NCBI RefSeq assembly: GCF_001908105.1
Contig: NZ_MKGQ01000016.1
Coordinates: 13,650-77,649 of the forward strand
Source: Xenorhabdus eapokensis
Lineage (GTDB): Bacteria; Pseudomonadota; Gammaproteobacteria; Enterobacterales; Enterobacteriaceae
Length of the DNA stretch: 64,000 bases
Direction of reading: 5' to 3'
The translations under genes were made by a program, and so were the position numbers. Shown piece after piece: positions 39,931 through 50,468 of this stretch. Numbering within the stretch: the stretch's first letter is position 1; each line of letters starts with the position of its first letter. Under the pieces are notes generated by a model, which saw only the letters and a program-made list of their open reading frames with translations, had not been told where the DNA came from and did no database searches.

Positions 39931-41151
39931 ATGACGCAGGAAAAACAGAAAACTGAACATAAGGTGCTTTCCGATGATACCCACCGTAACCCGTTGGTTT
40001 CTGCCGCAAATCCATTGTTAAATACGATTCCCCAGATCCGGCATTCAATTGTTCACCCTGATCCAACCCATTTACGCCAGCAACTGATCAATGAAATCCG
40101 GCGTTTCGAAGTGGAATGCCAGCAAATCAACCTGCCCTATAACGTGATCATTGGTGCCCGCTACTGTCTGTGTACCGCATTGGATGAAGCCGCAGCACTC
40201 ACTCCTTGGGGACTGCGCAGTGTTTGGTCGGGCAGTGGTTTGCTCGTCACTTTTCATAATGAGACGTGGGGAGGCGAAAAATTTTTCCAGTTATTAGCCA
40301 AGTTGTCACAAAATCCCAAGGATAATTTGTTCCTATTAGAACTCATTAACTTCTGTCTCCTGCTTGGATTCGAAGGGCGTTATCGTGTCATCGATAACGG
40401 TCGCACCCAATTGGAAACCGTGAAACAACGCTTATTCCAGTTAATAAGTTCGATTAGAGGTAGTTATCCCATTGAATTATCAAAAAAAACACAAGCCATT
40501 AACTTGCCGAATAAACGTCAACACATGTCCTTACCAGTATGGAGCTCTATAGCGATATTAAGTTTTCTGGTATGTATCTTGTATATCAACCTGAACTGGC
40601 AGTTGAATGATAGGGCTAATCCCATTTCGGCAAAAATCTACCAGACTAACTTACCCAATGTAACGGTCAGCGATAGGGTATCTCCGTCTGCACCACTCCC
40701 CCTGAACCTGCAAAGCAGGCTACAGGATGAAATAACTGCGGGATTATTGGACGTCACTGACATGCCTGATAGAAGCGTGATCACGCTAAAAGGAGATGGT
40801 TTATTCAATACCAGCTCCATTCAGATCAAAAGCCGTTATTTGGATGTCACCAGGCGGGTTGCTGAAGTATTAAACCAGTTTAACGGAGAAATCCTGGTTG
40901 TCGGGTATACCGATAATATTCCCATTAGTACCCGTTTTTCCCATTTTTCATCCAATAATGCTTTATCACTAGCGAGAGCCAAGTCTGTGCAAAAAGAGCT
41001 ACAACGTTACCTAAACCAGCCAGAAAGAGTCAAAACAGAGGGAAAAGGTGCCCAAAATCCTTTAGTTCCAAATAATACTGCCAGTAATCGAGCCAAAAAC
41101 AGACGAGTCGAAATCACACTGTTAGTTTCTCCTGTAAGCCAAACGATGTAA
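39931..41151 (+). CDS. tssL: T6SS membrane protein TssL with OmpA-like peptidoglycan-binding domain
   Basis: Inner-membrane subunit of TssJLM. The 406-aa product has a cytosolic DUF2077 domain (about 30-180, with YCLCTALDEAAALTPWG), one membrane helix near 190-206 (IAILSFLVCILYINLNW) and a C-terminal periplasmic OmpA-like domain (about 280-400: VVGYTDNIP, LSLARAKSVQKEL, NRAKNRRVEITLLV) that would bind peptidoglycan. This is an evolved TssL that needs no separate TagL anchor. Confidence 0.95.
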   Translation: MTQEKQKTEHKVLSDDTHRNPLVSAANPLLNTIPQIRHSIVHPDPTHLRQQLINEIRRFEVECQQINLPYNVIIGARYCLCTALDEAAALTPWGLRSVWSGSGLLVTFHNETWGGEKFFQLLAKLSQNPKDNLFLLELINFCLLLGFEGRYRVIDNGRTQLETVKQRLFQLISSIRGSYPIELSKKTQAINLPNKRQHMSLPVWSSIAILSFLVCILYINLNWQLNDRANPISAKIYQTNLPNVTVSDRVSPSAPLPLNLQSRLQDEITAGLLDVTDMPDRSVITLKGDGLFNTSSIQIKSRYLDVTRRVAEVLNQFNGEILVVGYTDNIPISTRFSHFSSNNALSLARAKSVQKELQRYLNQPERVKTEGKGAQNPLVPNNTASNRAKNRRVEITLLVSPVSQTM

Positions 41152-41163
41152 GGAAATTAAGAC

Positions 41164-44100
41164 ATGCTAAATGCACTTTTTTCTATCATCACCAGCCGGT
41201 TAACATGGAGTTTTCTTGGAGTAACGGCTATTTCTTTTTTCATCTGGTTCATTGGTCCCATTATTTCTATTGGTAATAAGTTACCTTTTGAAACAAAGAC
41301 CATACGAATAATTACCATTGTTTCTTTTTACGTGCTCTGGTTATTAGTTAAAGTCATGCCGCGGTTATACCAATCATGGCTTAACCAAAAGCTGGCCAAG
41401 AAATTGAATATCACTAAAGATGAAAATGAAGAAAATAAGCAGAATGAACAATATATTACATTGGCAGAACGTTTCTCTGATGCTGCCAGATTATTGAAAA
41501 AAGCCTATTTTTCGGGTTGGTATAATAAAAACAAACCGGGCTGGATAAATTTTTTCAGCCGACAATATATATATCAATTACCCTGGTATCTGGTTATCGG
41601 TGCCCCCAGTTCAGGCAAAACTACAGCCCTGACAAACTCTGGCCTACATTTTCCTCTGTCGGATTATCTGGGTAAATCCGCACTGTACAGTATGCAAGAC
41701 ATGAATAGCTGTAGCTGGTGGTTCACCAATAAAGCCATTCTACTAGATACTACAGGTCGCTATGTCACACAGGATAATTTTCACCAACAGGAGGCTGAGG
41801 AATGGAAAAATTTCATCCGATTGTTGAAAAAATACCGGATACGCCAACCACTTAATGGAATTATTATCACTATTAGTGTGGAAGATTTACTCAATCCATC
41901 CACTGAGAAACGGGATCAGCAGGCTTATATGCTGCGCAAACGTCTGTCAGAGTTACATGAACAACTTAAGATACAGTTCCCTATTTATATCATGATCACC
42001 AAGACTGATTTATTAAAAGGATTTAATGCTTATTTTTCCCATTTTGACAAAAAATCCCGTGAGCAAATTTGGGGATTTAATTTCCCATGGAATAATTCTT
42101 CACGGGGCAAATGGAATAAAGGTCTTGATTTTGATTTGAATGAAACTCTTAATCAACAATATAGCCAATTAGAATTGCGGTTAAATGCTGAATTACCTTC
42201 TATTCTCTTAAACGGACACAATTCACAACAATGTGCCGAAAGTTATTTGTTCCCGCAAGAATTTGCATCCCTGCGCCCGCTGATCGCACAATATCTTGAA
42301 ATCGTATTCGCAAAGTCGGGATTTGAAATACCCTACTATCCACGAGGGCTCTATTTTACCAGTGGAACACAAACAGGATTTCCCTTTGACAATGTCATGG
42401 AGAAATTTAACCGCAATTTTCAGTTACCAACAAATAACAATAGTGAGGCCATGTCATGGGGGAATAATAAAGGAATTGTTCATCCTACCCCGACCAGCCA
42501 GGCTTACTTTATAAAAAATTTACTGGAAAATATCTTCAATGAAGCGGGAATTGCCGGTTATAACCGCTGGTGGATATACCGCAAACGCTTTCTGGGAGGG
42601 TTGGGATATATTATTTCAGTGGCAATACTGGCATTTGTGGCTAATTTATTTTTGACCAGCTACAACAATAACAGAAATTATCTGATGGAAGTGCAAGCCA
42701 GATTTCCAGCCATTGCAAAACAAAGCTCTGATTTAAAGAAAAACGCCAATGATATTTATGCGTTGCTTCCTATTTTAAACAGCTTGGTTCATTTAGATAA
42801 AAGCCAACGTTTTTCCTTAAATGATCCTCCCTTATCCTATCGAATGGGGTTGTATTGTGGTGAACAAATCAGTGATGCCAGCCGTTTTCTATATAGAAAA
42901 GCACTACAAACATTATTGTTGCCCCAGATAGCAACAATCATCACTAACCAGATGCATGATGACAATCACGATGATATAGAGAACACCTACAATACACTAA
43001 AGGCTTATCAAATGTTATACCAGCCTAAGCATTATGATGGTAAGTTTCTGCATAACTGGGTCATGCAATATTTGAAAACCCAATTAAAAGCAGACACAAC
43101 CCAACAGCATTTACAACAAATCGAGGAACATATCGGCCAATTGTTAGATAACCAGGTTGTCACATCCCCTTTCATTCGTGACGACACTCTGATCGAAAAA
43201 AAACAGCAATTAATTAGCAGAATCCCACCAGCACAACGTGCTTATAATTATATGAAGGACAAATTAATCAATGATCCCAATTTAGCTCCCGTAAATCTGG
43301 AATCACTTGCTGGCTCCCAAGCTGAATTGGCTTTCTTACGCATCAGTGGCACACCCATTACAGAGGGTATATCGGGGATATTTACCCCTGCTGGTTATCA
43401 ACAAGGTTTTGAAAAAAAACTCAATACTTTTCTAACAACCTTATATTCACAAGACAGTTGGGTGCTTGGTAGCTATGCCAAAAAGCAAACCGATAAGGAA
43501 ATAAAATCCTCCGTTAAGAAATTTTATATTAACGACTACATATATCAGTGGAGCGAGTTTCTGGCGGATATTGGTCTGAGAAATATCGATAGCCTGGAGC
43601 AACGGATCAGCACTTCACGCCTGTTGTCTTCTTTTGATTCACCTATGCGTAACCTTTTAATTAATATCAGTAAAAACGTCATGCTGAATGAAAATAGCAA
43701 TAATATCAGACAACTCAACAATATTGTGAAGAGCAATGTTGTGAAGAGCCAATCAGATAAGTTAACGAAATTAGTGCCCCAACAAATAATGCCAGATAAT
43801 AATCAATCTACACCAGAACAAGAATTAGAAGAATATTTTTCACAAATTATTGCGTTAGCAAAAAGGCCAAATAAAAACACCCAAAGTATTCCCTTTGATA
43901 AGACCTTAAAAGAAATTGGCGAGTTATACCTGTATTTAACCTCAGTACAAAATGCAACCAATGCGGGAATGCCCTTGCCTCCTGGTCAGATTATCACGCA
44001 GCTACAAGCAACATCAGCCCTCCTGCCTATGCCGTTCAGGGGCATAGTTTCTTCACTCGCAGTTGGAGCCAGTAGCGATACCCAGCTTAGTGACATGAAA

Positions 44101-44835
44101 AATGTCGGTAAGCATCTCAGTACAGAAATCGGCAGTTTTTGCAACCAAGCGATTGCCAATCGCTATCCGTTGAACCCTAATGCAAGGCAGGACATCAAGC
44201 CCGATGACATGGCACGAATGTTTGCCCCAGAAACAGGCTTAATGGACCGTTTTTTCCAGAAAAGTTTAGTGGGTAAAGTCGATACGACCCTTCCAAGATG
44301 GCAATTTATGCCTGGTGTGAATGGCAAGCCCTTGCCAGGGGGGAAAAAGCTGCTTAAGCCTTTCCAACAGGCCCAGATTATCCGCAATACGTTATTTACC
44401 AACGGAACCCCAACGCCATCATTCCGCGTCATGGTTCGTCCTATCAACATGAGTAACGATATATTGAGTATGGTGCTCGATGTAGATGGACAGATATTAG
44501 AATACAGTCACGGCCCGCAACTTTCACAACTCATTAGCTGGCCTGGGCCTGCCAATATCAATCAGGTTCATATTCAATTGAACCTAACTAATGGGACAAC
44601 CGCAAACTTATCAACGTCAGGTTTCTGGGCACTAAACCGATTGCTGGATCATGCAAAACATATCTGGCGTGGTAAAACAGGGAACCCAACCAATATCGGT
44701 GATATGAGCTTATGGGCAAGGTTTAATATCAGTGGTCATACTGTCTTGCTGGAATTTACCCCGAACAGTATTTTTAGCCCGTTTAATCTCCCTGCTTTCT
44801 CGTGCCCAAATCCAGAACTGTTTCAAGCAGCATGA
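41164..44835 (+). CDS. tssM: T6SS membrane protein TssM (IcmF family)
   Basis: Large channel-forming subunit that spans the envelope and contacts TssJ. The product is 1223 aa. Two membrane helices lie near residues 10-36 and 45-66. A cytosolic NTPase-like domain has an intact Walker A (GAPSSGKT, residues 146-153) and DTTGRY as the Walker B region. A third helix lies near 475-500 (GYIISVAILAFVANLFL). The periplasmic part ends in the conserved C-terminal IcmF domain (ISWPGPANINQVHI). Confidence 0.96.
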   Translation: MLNALFSIITSRLTWSFLGVTAISFFIWFIGPIISIGNKLPFETKTIRIITIVSFYVLWLLVKVMPRLYQSWLNQKLAKKLNITKDENEENKQNEQYITLAERFSDAARLLKKAYFSGWYNKNKPGWINFFSRQYIYQLPWYLVIGAPSSGKTTALTNSGLHFPLSDYLGKSALYSMQDMNSCSWWFTNKAILLDTTGRYVTQDNFHQQEAEEWKNFIRLLKKYRIRQPLNGIIITISVEDLLNPSTEKRDQQAYMLRKRLSELHEQLKIQFPIYIMITKTDLLKGFNAYFSHFDKKSREQIWGFNFPWNNSSRGKWNKGLDFDLNETLNQQYSQLELRLNAELPSILLNGHNSQQCAESYLFPQEFASLRPLIAQYLEIVFAKSGFEIPYYPRGLYFTSGTQTGFPFDNVMEKFNRNFQLPTNNNSEAMSWGNNKGIVHPTPTSQAYFIKNLLENIFNEAGIAGYNRWWIYRKRFLGGLGYIISVAILAFVANLFLTSYNNNRNYLMEVQARFPAIAKQSSDLKKNANDIYALLPILNSLVHLDKSQRFSLNDPPLSYRMGLYCGEQISDASRFLYRKALQTLLLPQIATIITNQMHDDNHDDIENTYNTLKAYQMLYQPKHYDGKFLHNWVMQYLKTQLKADTTQQHLQQIEEHIGQLLDNQVVTSPFIRDDTLIEKKQQLISRIPPAQRAYNYMKDKLINDPNLAPVNLESLAGSQAELAFLRISGTPITEGISGIFTPAGYQQGFEKKLNTFLTTLYSQDSWVLGSYAKKQTDKEIKSSVKKFYINDYIYQWSEFLADIGLRNIDSLEQRISTSRLLSSFDSPMRNLLINISKNVMLNENSNNIRQLNNIVKSNVVKSQSDKLTKLVPQQIMPDNNQSTPEQELEEYFSQIIALAKRPNKNTQSIPFDKTLKEIGELYLYLTSVQNATNAGMPLPPGQIITQLQATSALLPMPFRGIVSSLAVGASSDTQLSDMKNVGKHLSTEIGSFCNQAIANRYPLNPNARQDIKPDDMARMFAPETGLMDRFFQKSLVGKVDTTLPRWQFMPGVNGKPLPGGKKLLKPFQQAQIIRNTLFTNGTPTPSFRVMVRPINMSNDILSMVLDVDGQILEYSHGPQLSQLISWPGPANINQVHIQLNLTNGTTANLSTSGFWALNRLLDHAKHIWRGKTGNPTNIGDMSLWARFNISGHTVLLEFTPNSIFSPFNLPAFSCPNPELFQAA

Positions 44836-44884
44836 CCGATATCCTTACGGTTAACTTGTGAACTGAATATAAGCTGAAAATACC

Positions 44885-45967
44885 ATGAATATTGACGCCT
44901 TACTCACCCCAATCAGTGTGGAGTTTCCTTGCGGGGAAAACCTCGAATACGATGATGAATTTCTGGCATTAGAGCGAAACCTAATCGAAAAGCCGGAACA
45001 ACAGTTTGGTGATGTTCTCATCCCTGCAGAGCCACCCAACTGGATAGAAGTTGAAAAAAAAGCCACTCACTTACTGTCCCGTTCCAAAGATCTGCGTGTC
45101 ATCATAGCCCTCATGCAAGCATGGTTAAATGTTCGAGGAGTATGTGGGTATGCCGATGGCCTGAGTTTACTACGCCAAACCCTGGAACGTTATTGGGAAG
45201 ATGTGTGGCCAAAATTGAAGTTTGATGGTGAATATGATCCCTTATTCCGCCTAAACACGCTGGCCACTATAGAAGATGGTTCACCATGTACGATAAAAGC
45301 TCAAAACTCGATTATATTCAAGGATGCTTCAACGGAATTGTCATTACAGGAAATGTGCTCACTGCTTAATGGTACGGTAACCGAAATCAAAGGTTATACT
45401 GGCGGACGCACTAGATTAATTAACGAATTACATCAACAATCTAATAGCCCTGAGATTTTGGCAATCATCACCATTCATGAGCAACTGACTGCCTTGATTG
45501 AAATTATTCGCCATAATTTATCCGACAATAACATCCCCGAATTGCCACAGTTTTTAAAACAGTTGGATACCATCATTGGATTTTTTCCCACACATAAATC
45601 AGGAACAAGTATTCCGGGGCATTCTGACGGAACAAGAACATTTGAGTCCGAACCTATGCAACAAAATAGCGCAGCGGAGCAAATAACATCACCAACCACA
45701 ATCCTTGAATCCCTTGAAAAGGGGACATTTCTCCATTGGCGAGAAATCGAAATAAATAACCGTGATGATGCACGCATTTTATTAGAAAAAGCCAAAACTT
45801 ATTTTCTTCAACATGAGCCAAGCCATCCTGCGCCTATGATGATTGACCGCATCCTACGGCTGATTGACAGTGATTTTATTAATATCATCTACGATCTTGT
45901 CCCTGAAGGATTAAATCAGCTTGAGAGCGTTTTTGGTCGCCCCAATAACCCTGATATGATGGATTAA
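44885..45967 (+). CDS. tssA: T6SS assembly protein TssA
   Basis: Caps the growing tail and primes polymerisation of sheath and tube. It has 360 aa. The ImpA_N domain is clear (LLTPISVEFPCGENLEYDDEF and WPKLKFDGEYDPLFRLN), followed by a variable middle (about 150-260) and a short C-terminal helical domain (PSHPAPMMIDRILRLID). This short C-terminus places it with the TssA variants that lack a long dodecameric extension. Confidence 0.93.
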   Translation: MNIDALLTPISVEFPCGENLEYDDEFLALERNLIEKPEQQFGDVLIPAEPPNWIEVEKKATHLLSRSKDLRVIIALMQAWLNVRGVCGYADGLSLLRQTLERYWEDVWPKLKFDGEYDPLFRLNTLATIEDGSPCTIKAQNSIIFKDASTELSLQEMCSLLNGTVTEIKGYTGGRTRLINELHQQSNSPEILAIITIHEQLTALIEIIRHNLSDNNIPELPQFLKQLDTIIGFFPTHKSGTSIPGHSDGTRTFESEPMQQNSAAEQITSPTTILESLEKGTFLHWREIEINNRDDARILLEKAKTYFLQHEPSHPAPMMIDRILRLIDSDFINIIYDLVPEGLNQLESVFGRPNNPDMMD

Positions 45968-46049
45968 ATTAGTCGGAATACGTGTACGTTACTTACCAAG
46001 TTGTGGCTTAAAGCAACTTAGTTATCCAGACAATAACGGAGAATGTGTT

Positions 46050-46580
46050 ATGAAATCCAGTGGACAGAAATTTATCGCACGGAATCGCCCTCCTCGCGTA
46101 CAGATTGAATATGATGTCGAGCTTTACGGTTCAGAGAAGACGGTTCAATTACCATTTATTATGGGGGTTATGGCTGATTTAGCAGGAAAACCTGTAGAAG
46201 CCTTGCCTGACGTTAATGATCGCAAATTTTTGGAAATTGACATTGACAACTTTGATGAACGCATGAGTTCAATCAAACCGCGAGCCGCCTTTCAAGTTGA
46301 AAATACCCTGACTGGTGATGGTAAGCTGAATGTCGATTTAACATTTGAAACTATGGAAGATTTCCAACCTGATGCCATAGCCAAAAAAGTCGAGCCATTG
46401 GCGCAATTGCTGGAAGCACGCATCCAACTGGCAAACCTGCTTTCTTATATGGACGGCAAAAATGGCGCAGAAAAACTGATTGCCGAGATATTGCAAAACC
46501 CTGCTCTGCTCAAATCTTTAGCTGAAGCGCCAAATCTTACAGATAGCGCTTCAGCAGAAGGTAATGAAGATAAGGAGTAA
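46050..46580 (+). CDS. tssB: T6SS contractile sheath small subunit TssB (VipA)
   Basis: Forms the contractile sheath with TssC. The product is 176 aa with the typical start KSSGQKFIARNRPPRVQIEYDV and the conserved LPFIMGVMADLAGKP. Its stop abuts the tssC leader, giving coupled expression. Confidence 0.97.
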   Translation: MKSSGQKFIARNRPPRVQIEYDVELYGSEKTVQLPFIMGVMADLAGKPVEALPDVNDRKFLEIDIDNFDERMSSIKPRAAFQVENTLTGDGKLNVDLTFETMEDFQPDAIAKKVEPLAQLLEARIQLANLLSYMDGKNGAEKLIAEILQNPALLKSLAEAPNLTDSASAEGNEDKE

Positions 46581-46583
46581 TTG

Positions 46584-48086
46584 ATGAGCCAAATTGAACA
46601 AGACCCCCAAATTCAACAAGCACAGGTAGCAAAAGAATATACCCCTGATGAACTAAGTTCATTGCTGAATAAGGAGTTTCGTCCGCAAAGTGACCATACC
46701 CGTAGTGCCGTTGAAAATGCGGTGAAAACACTGGCACAACAAGCGTTGGAAAACACGGTCACTATTTCTGACGATACTTACCGTACTATCCAATCATTGA
46801 TTGCTGAAATCGATACCAAGATATCACAACAGGTGAACCATATTCTGCACCATGAAGAATTCCAGACCTTGGAAGGAGCTTGGCGTGGTTTGCATTATAT
46901 GATAAACAACACAGAAACCGATGAAATGCTGAAAATCCGTGTGATGTGCATTTCCAAAAAGGAGTTGGGCAACACACTAAAACGTTTCAAAGGTGTCAGT
47001 TGGGATCAAAGCCCAATTTTCAAAAAAATCTATGAAGCGGAATATGGTCAATTCGGTGGCGAGCCATTTGGCTGTCTGGTGGGAGATTACTATTTCGACC
47101 ATACTGCACCGGATGTTGAACTTCTGCGCCAGATGGCACAAATCAGTGCAGCAGCACACTGCCCCTTTATTTCAGGCGCATCACCAAGTGTTATGCAAAT
47201 GGAATCCTGGCAGGAATTGGCTAATCCACGGGATCTCACCAAGATTTTCCAAAACACCGAATATGCGCCTTGGCGTAGCTTACGTGAATCAGAAGATGTG
47301 CGTTACATCGGGTTGGCACTACCGCGTTTTCTCTCCCGTCTCCCCTATGGCGCCCTCACCAACCCCGTTGATAATTTCAATTTTGAGGAGAATACAGAAG
47401 GCCCAACGCACAATAACTACACTTGGACAAATGCCGCTTATGCTATGGCGGTTAATATTAATCGTTCTTTTAAACTGTATGGCTGGTGTACTTCTATCCG
47501 TGGTGTAGAATCCGGTGGTATTGTAGAAAATTTGCCTTGCTACACCTTTCCTTCTGATGATGGCGGGGTGGATATGAAGTGCCCAACGGAAATCGCCATT
47601 AGCGATCGCCGTGAAGCAGAATTGGCAAAAAATGGGTTCATTCCGTTATTGCATCGCAAGAACACAGATATTGCCGCCTTTATTGGTGCCCAATCCCTGC
47701 AAAAACCAGCAGAATACTATGATACTGATGCGACTGCCAATGCCAACCTTTCTGCCCGTTTACCCTACTTATTTGCCTGCTGTCGTTTCGCCCATTACCT
47801 GAAATGTATCGTGCGCGATAAGATCGGGACTTTTCAGGAGCGTTTGGATATGGAACGTTGGCTTAATGATTGGATTATAAATTATGTTGATGGCGATCCC
47901 GTTAACTCATCACAAGGAACTAAAGCGAGAAAACCGCTAGCAGCAGCAGAAGTTCTGGTGGAAGAACTGGAAGGCAACCCAGGATACTATCAGGCTAAAT
48001 TTTTCCTGCGTCCCCACTATCAACTGGAAGGCTTGACCGTTTCCTTACGCCTAGTTTCAAAACTCCCCTCACTAAAAGGAGCCTAA
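46584..48086 (+). CDS. tssC: T6SS contractile sheath large subunit TssC (VipB)
   Basis: Main sheath protein. It has 500 aa from the ATG at 46584 (AAGGAG at 46571-46576, inside the tssB end); a TTG at 46581 is rejected. Conserved blocks include AWRGLHYMINNTETDEMLKIRVM, the PFISGASPSVMQM region, CTSIRGVESGGIVE and the C-terminal domain (RDKIGTFQERLDMERWLN). Very well conserved, as expected. Confidence 0.97.
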   Translation: MSQIEQDPQIQQAQVAKEYTPDELSSLLNKEFRPQSDHTRSAVENAVKTLAQQALENTVTISDDTYRTIQSLIAEIDTKISQQVNHILHHEEFQTLEGAWRGLHYMINNTETDEMLKIRVMCISKKELGNTLKRFKGVSWDQSPIFKKIYEAEYGQFGGEPFGCLVGDYYFDHTAPDVELLRQMAQISAAAHCPFISGASPSVMQMESWQELANPRDLTKIFQNTEYAPWRSLRESEDVRYIGLALPRFLSRLPYGALTNPVDNFNFEENTEGPTHNNYTWTNAAYAMAVNINRSFKLYGWCTSIRGVESGGIVENLPCYTFPSDDGGVDMKCPTEIAISDRREAELAKNGFIPLLHRKNTDIAAFIGAQSLQKPAEYYDTDATANANLSARLPYLFACCRFAHYLKCIVRDKIGTFQERLDMERWLNDWIINYVDGDPVNSSQGTKARKPLAAAEVLVEELEGNPGYYQAKFFLRPHYQLEGLTVSLRLVSKLPSLKGA

Positions 48087-48267
48087 TATTAAAAAATTAA
48101 GAAATATTTTTTTACTTATAAAACTTCTATCTATCCAAAACTTATTTATCCATCTTTGAATTTCAATACGTATATACCTTATATGCATAGCACCAATATG
48201 TATTTATTGAATGTGCTTGCTTTAGTTTAATTCATTTCATTCAATTCTCTATATTAAGGAGAAAATT

Positions 48268-48762
48268 ATGTCTACTCTGCTGGGTATTGATGCATATGTT
48301 AACTTTACCGATGTTAAAGGAGAATCGGGAGATAGTGAGTTCAAAGAGTGGACGGCTGTTAGGACGTTTACACTTGAAGTCTATAACAATGTTAATATGC
48401 AATCTCAAAGTACTGGACTAGGTGCAGGTATCGTGGCAACTTCTGGTTTGTCTTTGGATCTTTTGTTTGACAAATCTGCCATAACCTTGCGCCAATACCT
48501 CGTTAAAGGGAAGCATATCAAGGAAGTGCAACTTAAAGTACGTAGACAAGGAGGTAAACAAGAGCCTTGGTACACATTGGTTTTAACAAATTCCTTACTC
48601 TCTAGATCCACCCTGACATACGGGGATGGTGGTTTTTATTGTTCTATCCACCTGGTCTTCCAAAAACATAAAGAAAGCTATTTCTCTCAAGAATATGGCT
48701 CAGGCGCTAAAGGTGCTGAAGTCAGCTATGAATGGGATTCTCACACTAATAAAGACGATTAA
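48268..48762 (+). CDS. hcp: T6SS tube protein Hcp
   Basis: Hexameric ring that stacks into the inner tube, and a carrier for small effectors. The product is 164 aa with the Hcp fold pattern (MSTLLGIDAYVNFTDVKGES, LFDKSAITLRQYL, YGDGGFYCSIHLVFQKHKESY). A 181-bp AT-rich gap before it and a terminator after it suggest extra promoter input and high expression within the operon. A good ribosome binding site (AAGGAG) precedes the ATG. Confidence 0.95.
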   Translation: MSTLLGIDAYVNFTDVKGESGDSEFKEWTAVRTFTLEVYNNVNMQSQSTGLGAGIVATSGLSLDLLFDKSAITLRQYLVKGKHIKEVQLKVRRQGGKQEPWYTLVLTNSLLSRSTLTYGDGGFYCSIHLVFQKHKESYFSQEYGSGAKGAEVSYEWDSHTNKDD

Positions 48763-48787
48763 CATACACAAACCACACCTATTAATG

Positions 48788-48822
48788 GCCTTCCTGTGGA
48801 CACTCACAGGAAGGCTGTCTTT
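48788..48822 (+). terminator. Terminator after hcp
   Basis: A perfect 11-bp stem (48788-48798 with 48805-48815, 6-base loop) is followed by TGTCTTTTC. It lies 25 bp after the hcp stop and before the FHA gene. It probably gives partial termination, so hcp is made in excess over the later genes. Confidence 0.75.
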
Positions 48823-48893
48823 TCAATTTCATTATTTCAAAACGTAATTATCTCCTAATTCACCGTTATCTATAACAATAGGTATCCATACTT

Positions 48894-50459
48894 ATGAGAT
48901 TCACCATTGTTAATAACTCTGGCTCAAGCCAACCACTACAACTGAGTCACGATTTTTCTCCCCCAGGAGGAACAATCGGTCGCAGTACGGAAAATAATTG
49001 GTATTTACCCGATGACGGACAAGCAATTGCCAGATTGCAGGCCATTGTGTCTATTTCTGCTGACGGAGAATGCCGGATCAATAATCAAGGCGCTGCCTCC
49101 GAAGTTTTACTGAACATGATACCCTTGGCTCCCAATCGCCAGGTTGAAATTCGTGATGGTGATATGCTAAACATTGGCAATTATCAGATCCAAGTTATTG
49201 ATATCAAAAACAACTCATCACAACAGGCGACCACTCACGGGATCAATATTGGGCACTCGCTAACTTCCAGTGAAACAAAAACTCCCAGTGAAATCTGGGA
49301 CGTTCTTGAACATATTCTAACCACTTCTGCTACCCCACCGTCTTCTGATTCACCCCAAGCTAAACCGGAAATAAACGACAATAACCCTCTGGTAACAAGC
49401 CAATACAATAAAGAACGCAATCCAATTGATCCATTGGCAGAAATTGAACCAACAATCGATTTTGACGCCCTCCAATTACGGGCAACAGATCCCATTGCCA
49501 TGTTCAATTCAGATACCACTTTTCAACAAGAAGACATATTGGGTAACCATACACCGACTTCGTTATTACCACATGATAAGAATGATCAAAATGATGATAA
49601 ACAGGAGATTGACCCACTGGCACTGTTTTCCGACAAACACATTAAGGCTACACCATCAACCAAAAATGATGATCTGTTGAATCAAATATTGGATAACGCC
49701 ATGCCATTGAAGGAACCAGCTAATATAGAAGAAACAGAAAAAGAAACCTTCCACGATTATTACCAAAATCAAGACATACACAATTTCCAAGACACACACG
49801 CTCATCAAAATACAAATGACCAAGATGCACACCAGCATCAAAACAATGGCATCATCAAATCAGAAGGAAAATTACTGGCGGCGTTATTAGATGGTATGGG
49901 GCTAAAAGAGATCAACAGGCAGCAATTTGATGAACAAAAAATGTATCAATTAGGACTACTCGTCAGTCAGTTAACTCAGGGTATCGTCACTCTCAACACT
50001 TTACGTACCCAACTGAAACACGAGACAAACGCAGCCATGCCCCAATCTCAGTCTAACGCTAACAACCCATTTAAACTTTTACCTTCTGGCCAATCTATTT
50101 TGGTGTTTATGCTTTGTCATCCTGTACCAGGGTTTATGCCACTTGAACTGGCAACCCGTGACATTTTGGTCGAGTTGCAGGCACACCAATTGGGCATGAT
50201 TGCGGGAATACGTGCTATTACGACAAATATATTGCATTTATTCCATCCCGCGGCTCTTAAACGAAAAGCACAGGAAGACAATTACTTGCCGCGTTTTTTT
50301 TTGTCATCAGCTAACAACAAAGCTTCAATGTGGGAATACCTCATCAAACACTACCAAGAAACAGAGAAAGAGTTTAAACAAGATTCATTCCTGTTTGGTG
50401 AAAAATTCCTGCAAGCCTATGAAGCAGAAGTTAACCGATATAAAAACTCCCAATTATAA
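48894..50459 (+). CDS. FHA-domain T6SS accessory protein (TagH/Fha type)
   Basis: The 521-aa protein has an N-terminal forkhead-associated domain (about 1-100, with GGTIGRSTENNWYLPD) that binds phosphothreonine peptides, a long variable linker and a C-terminal ImpI/VasC-type domain (about 330-515). The linker has an unusual N/D/H/Q-rich stretch near residues 285-320 (HDYYQNQDIHNFQ). With the Ser/Thr kinase at the cluster end it forms the known threonine-phosphorylation switch for T6SS assembly. The kinase target here is inferred, not shown. Confidence 0.9.
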   Translation: MRFTIVNNSGSSQPLQLSHDFSPPGGTIGRSTENNWYLPDDGQAIARLQAIVSISADGECRINNQGAASEVLLNMIPLAPNRQVEIRDGDMLNIGNYQIQVIDIKNNSSQQATTHGINIGHSLTSSETKTPSEIWDVLEHILTTSATPPSSDSPQAKPEINDNNPLVTSQYNKERNPIDPLAEIEPTIDFDALQLRATDPIAMFNSDTTFQQEDILGNHTPTSLLPHDKNDQNDDKQEIDPLALFSDKHIKATPSTKNDDLLNQILDNAMPLKEPANIEETEKETFHDYYQNQDIHNFQDTHAHQNTNDQDAHQHQNNGIIKSEGKLLAALLDGMGLKEINRQQFDEQKMYQLGLLVSQLTQGIVTLNTLRTQLKHETNAAMPQSQSNANNPFKLLPSGQSILVFMLCHPVPGFMPLELATRDILVELQAHQLGMIAGIRAITTNILHLFHPAALKRKAQEDNYLPRFFLSSANNKASMWEYLIKHYQETEKEFKQDSFLFGEKFLQAYEAEVNRYKNSQL

Positions 50460-50468
50460 TGGTGAATC

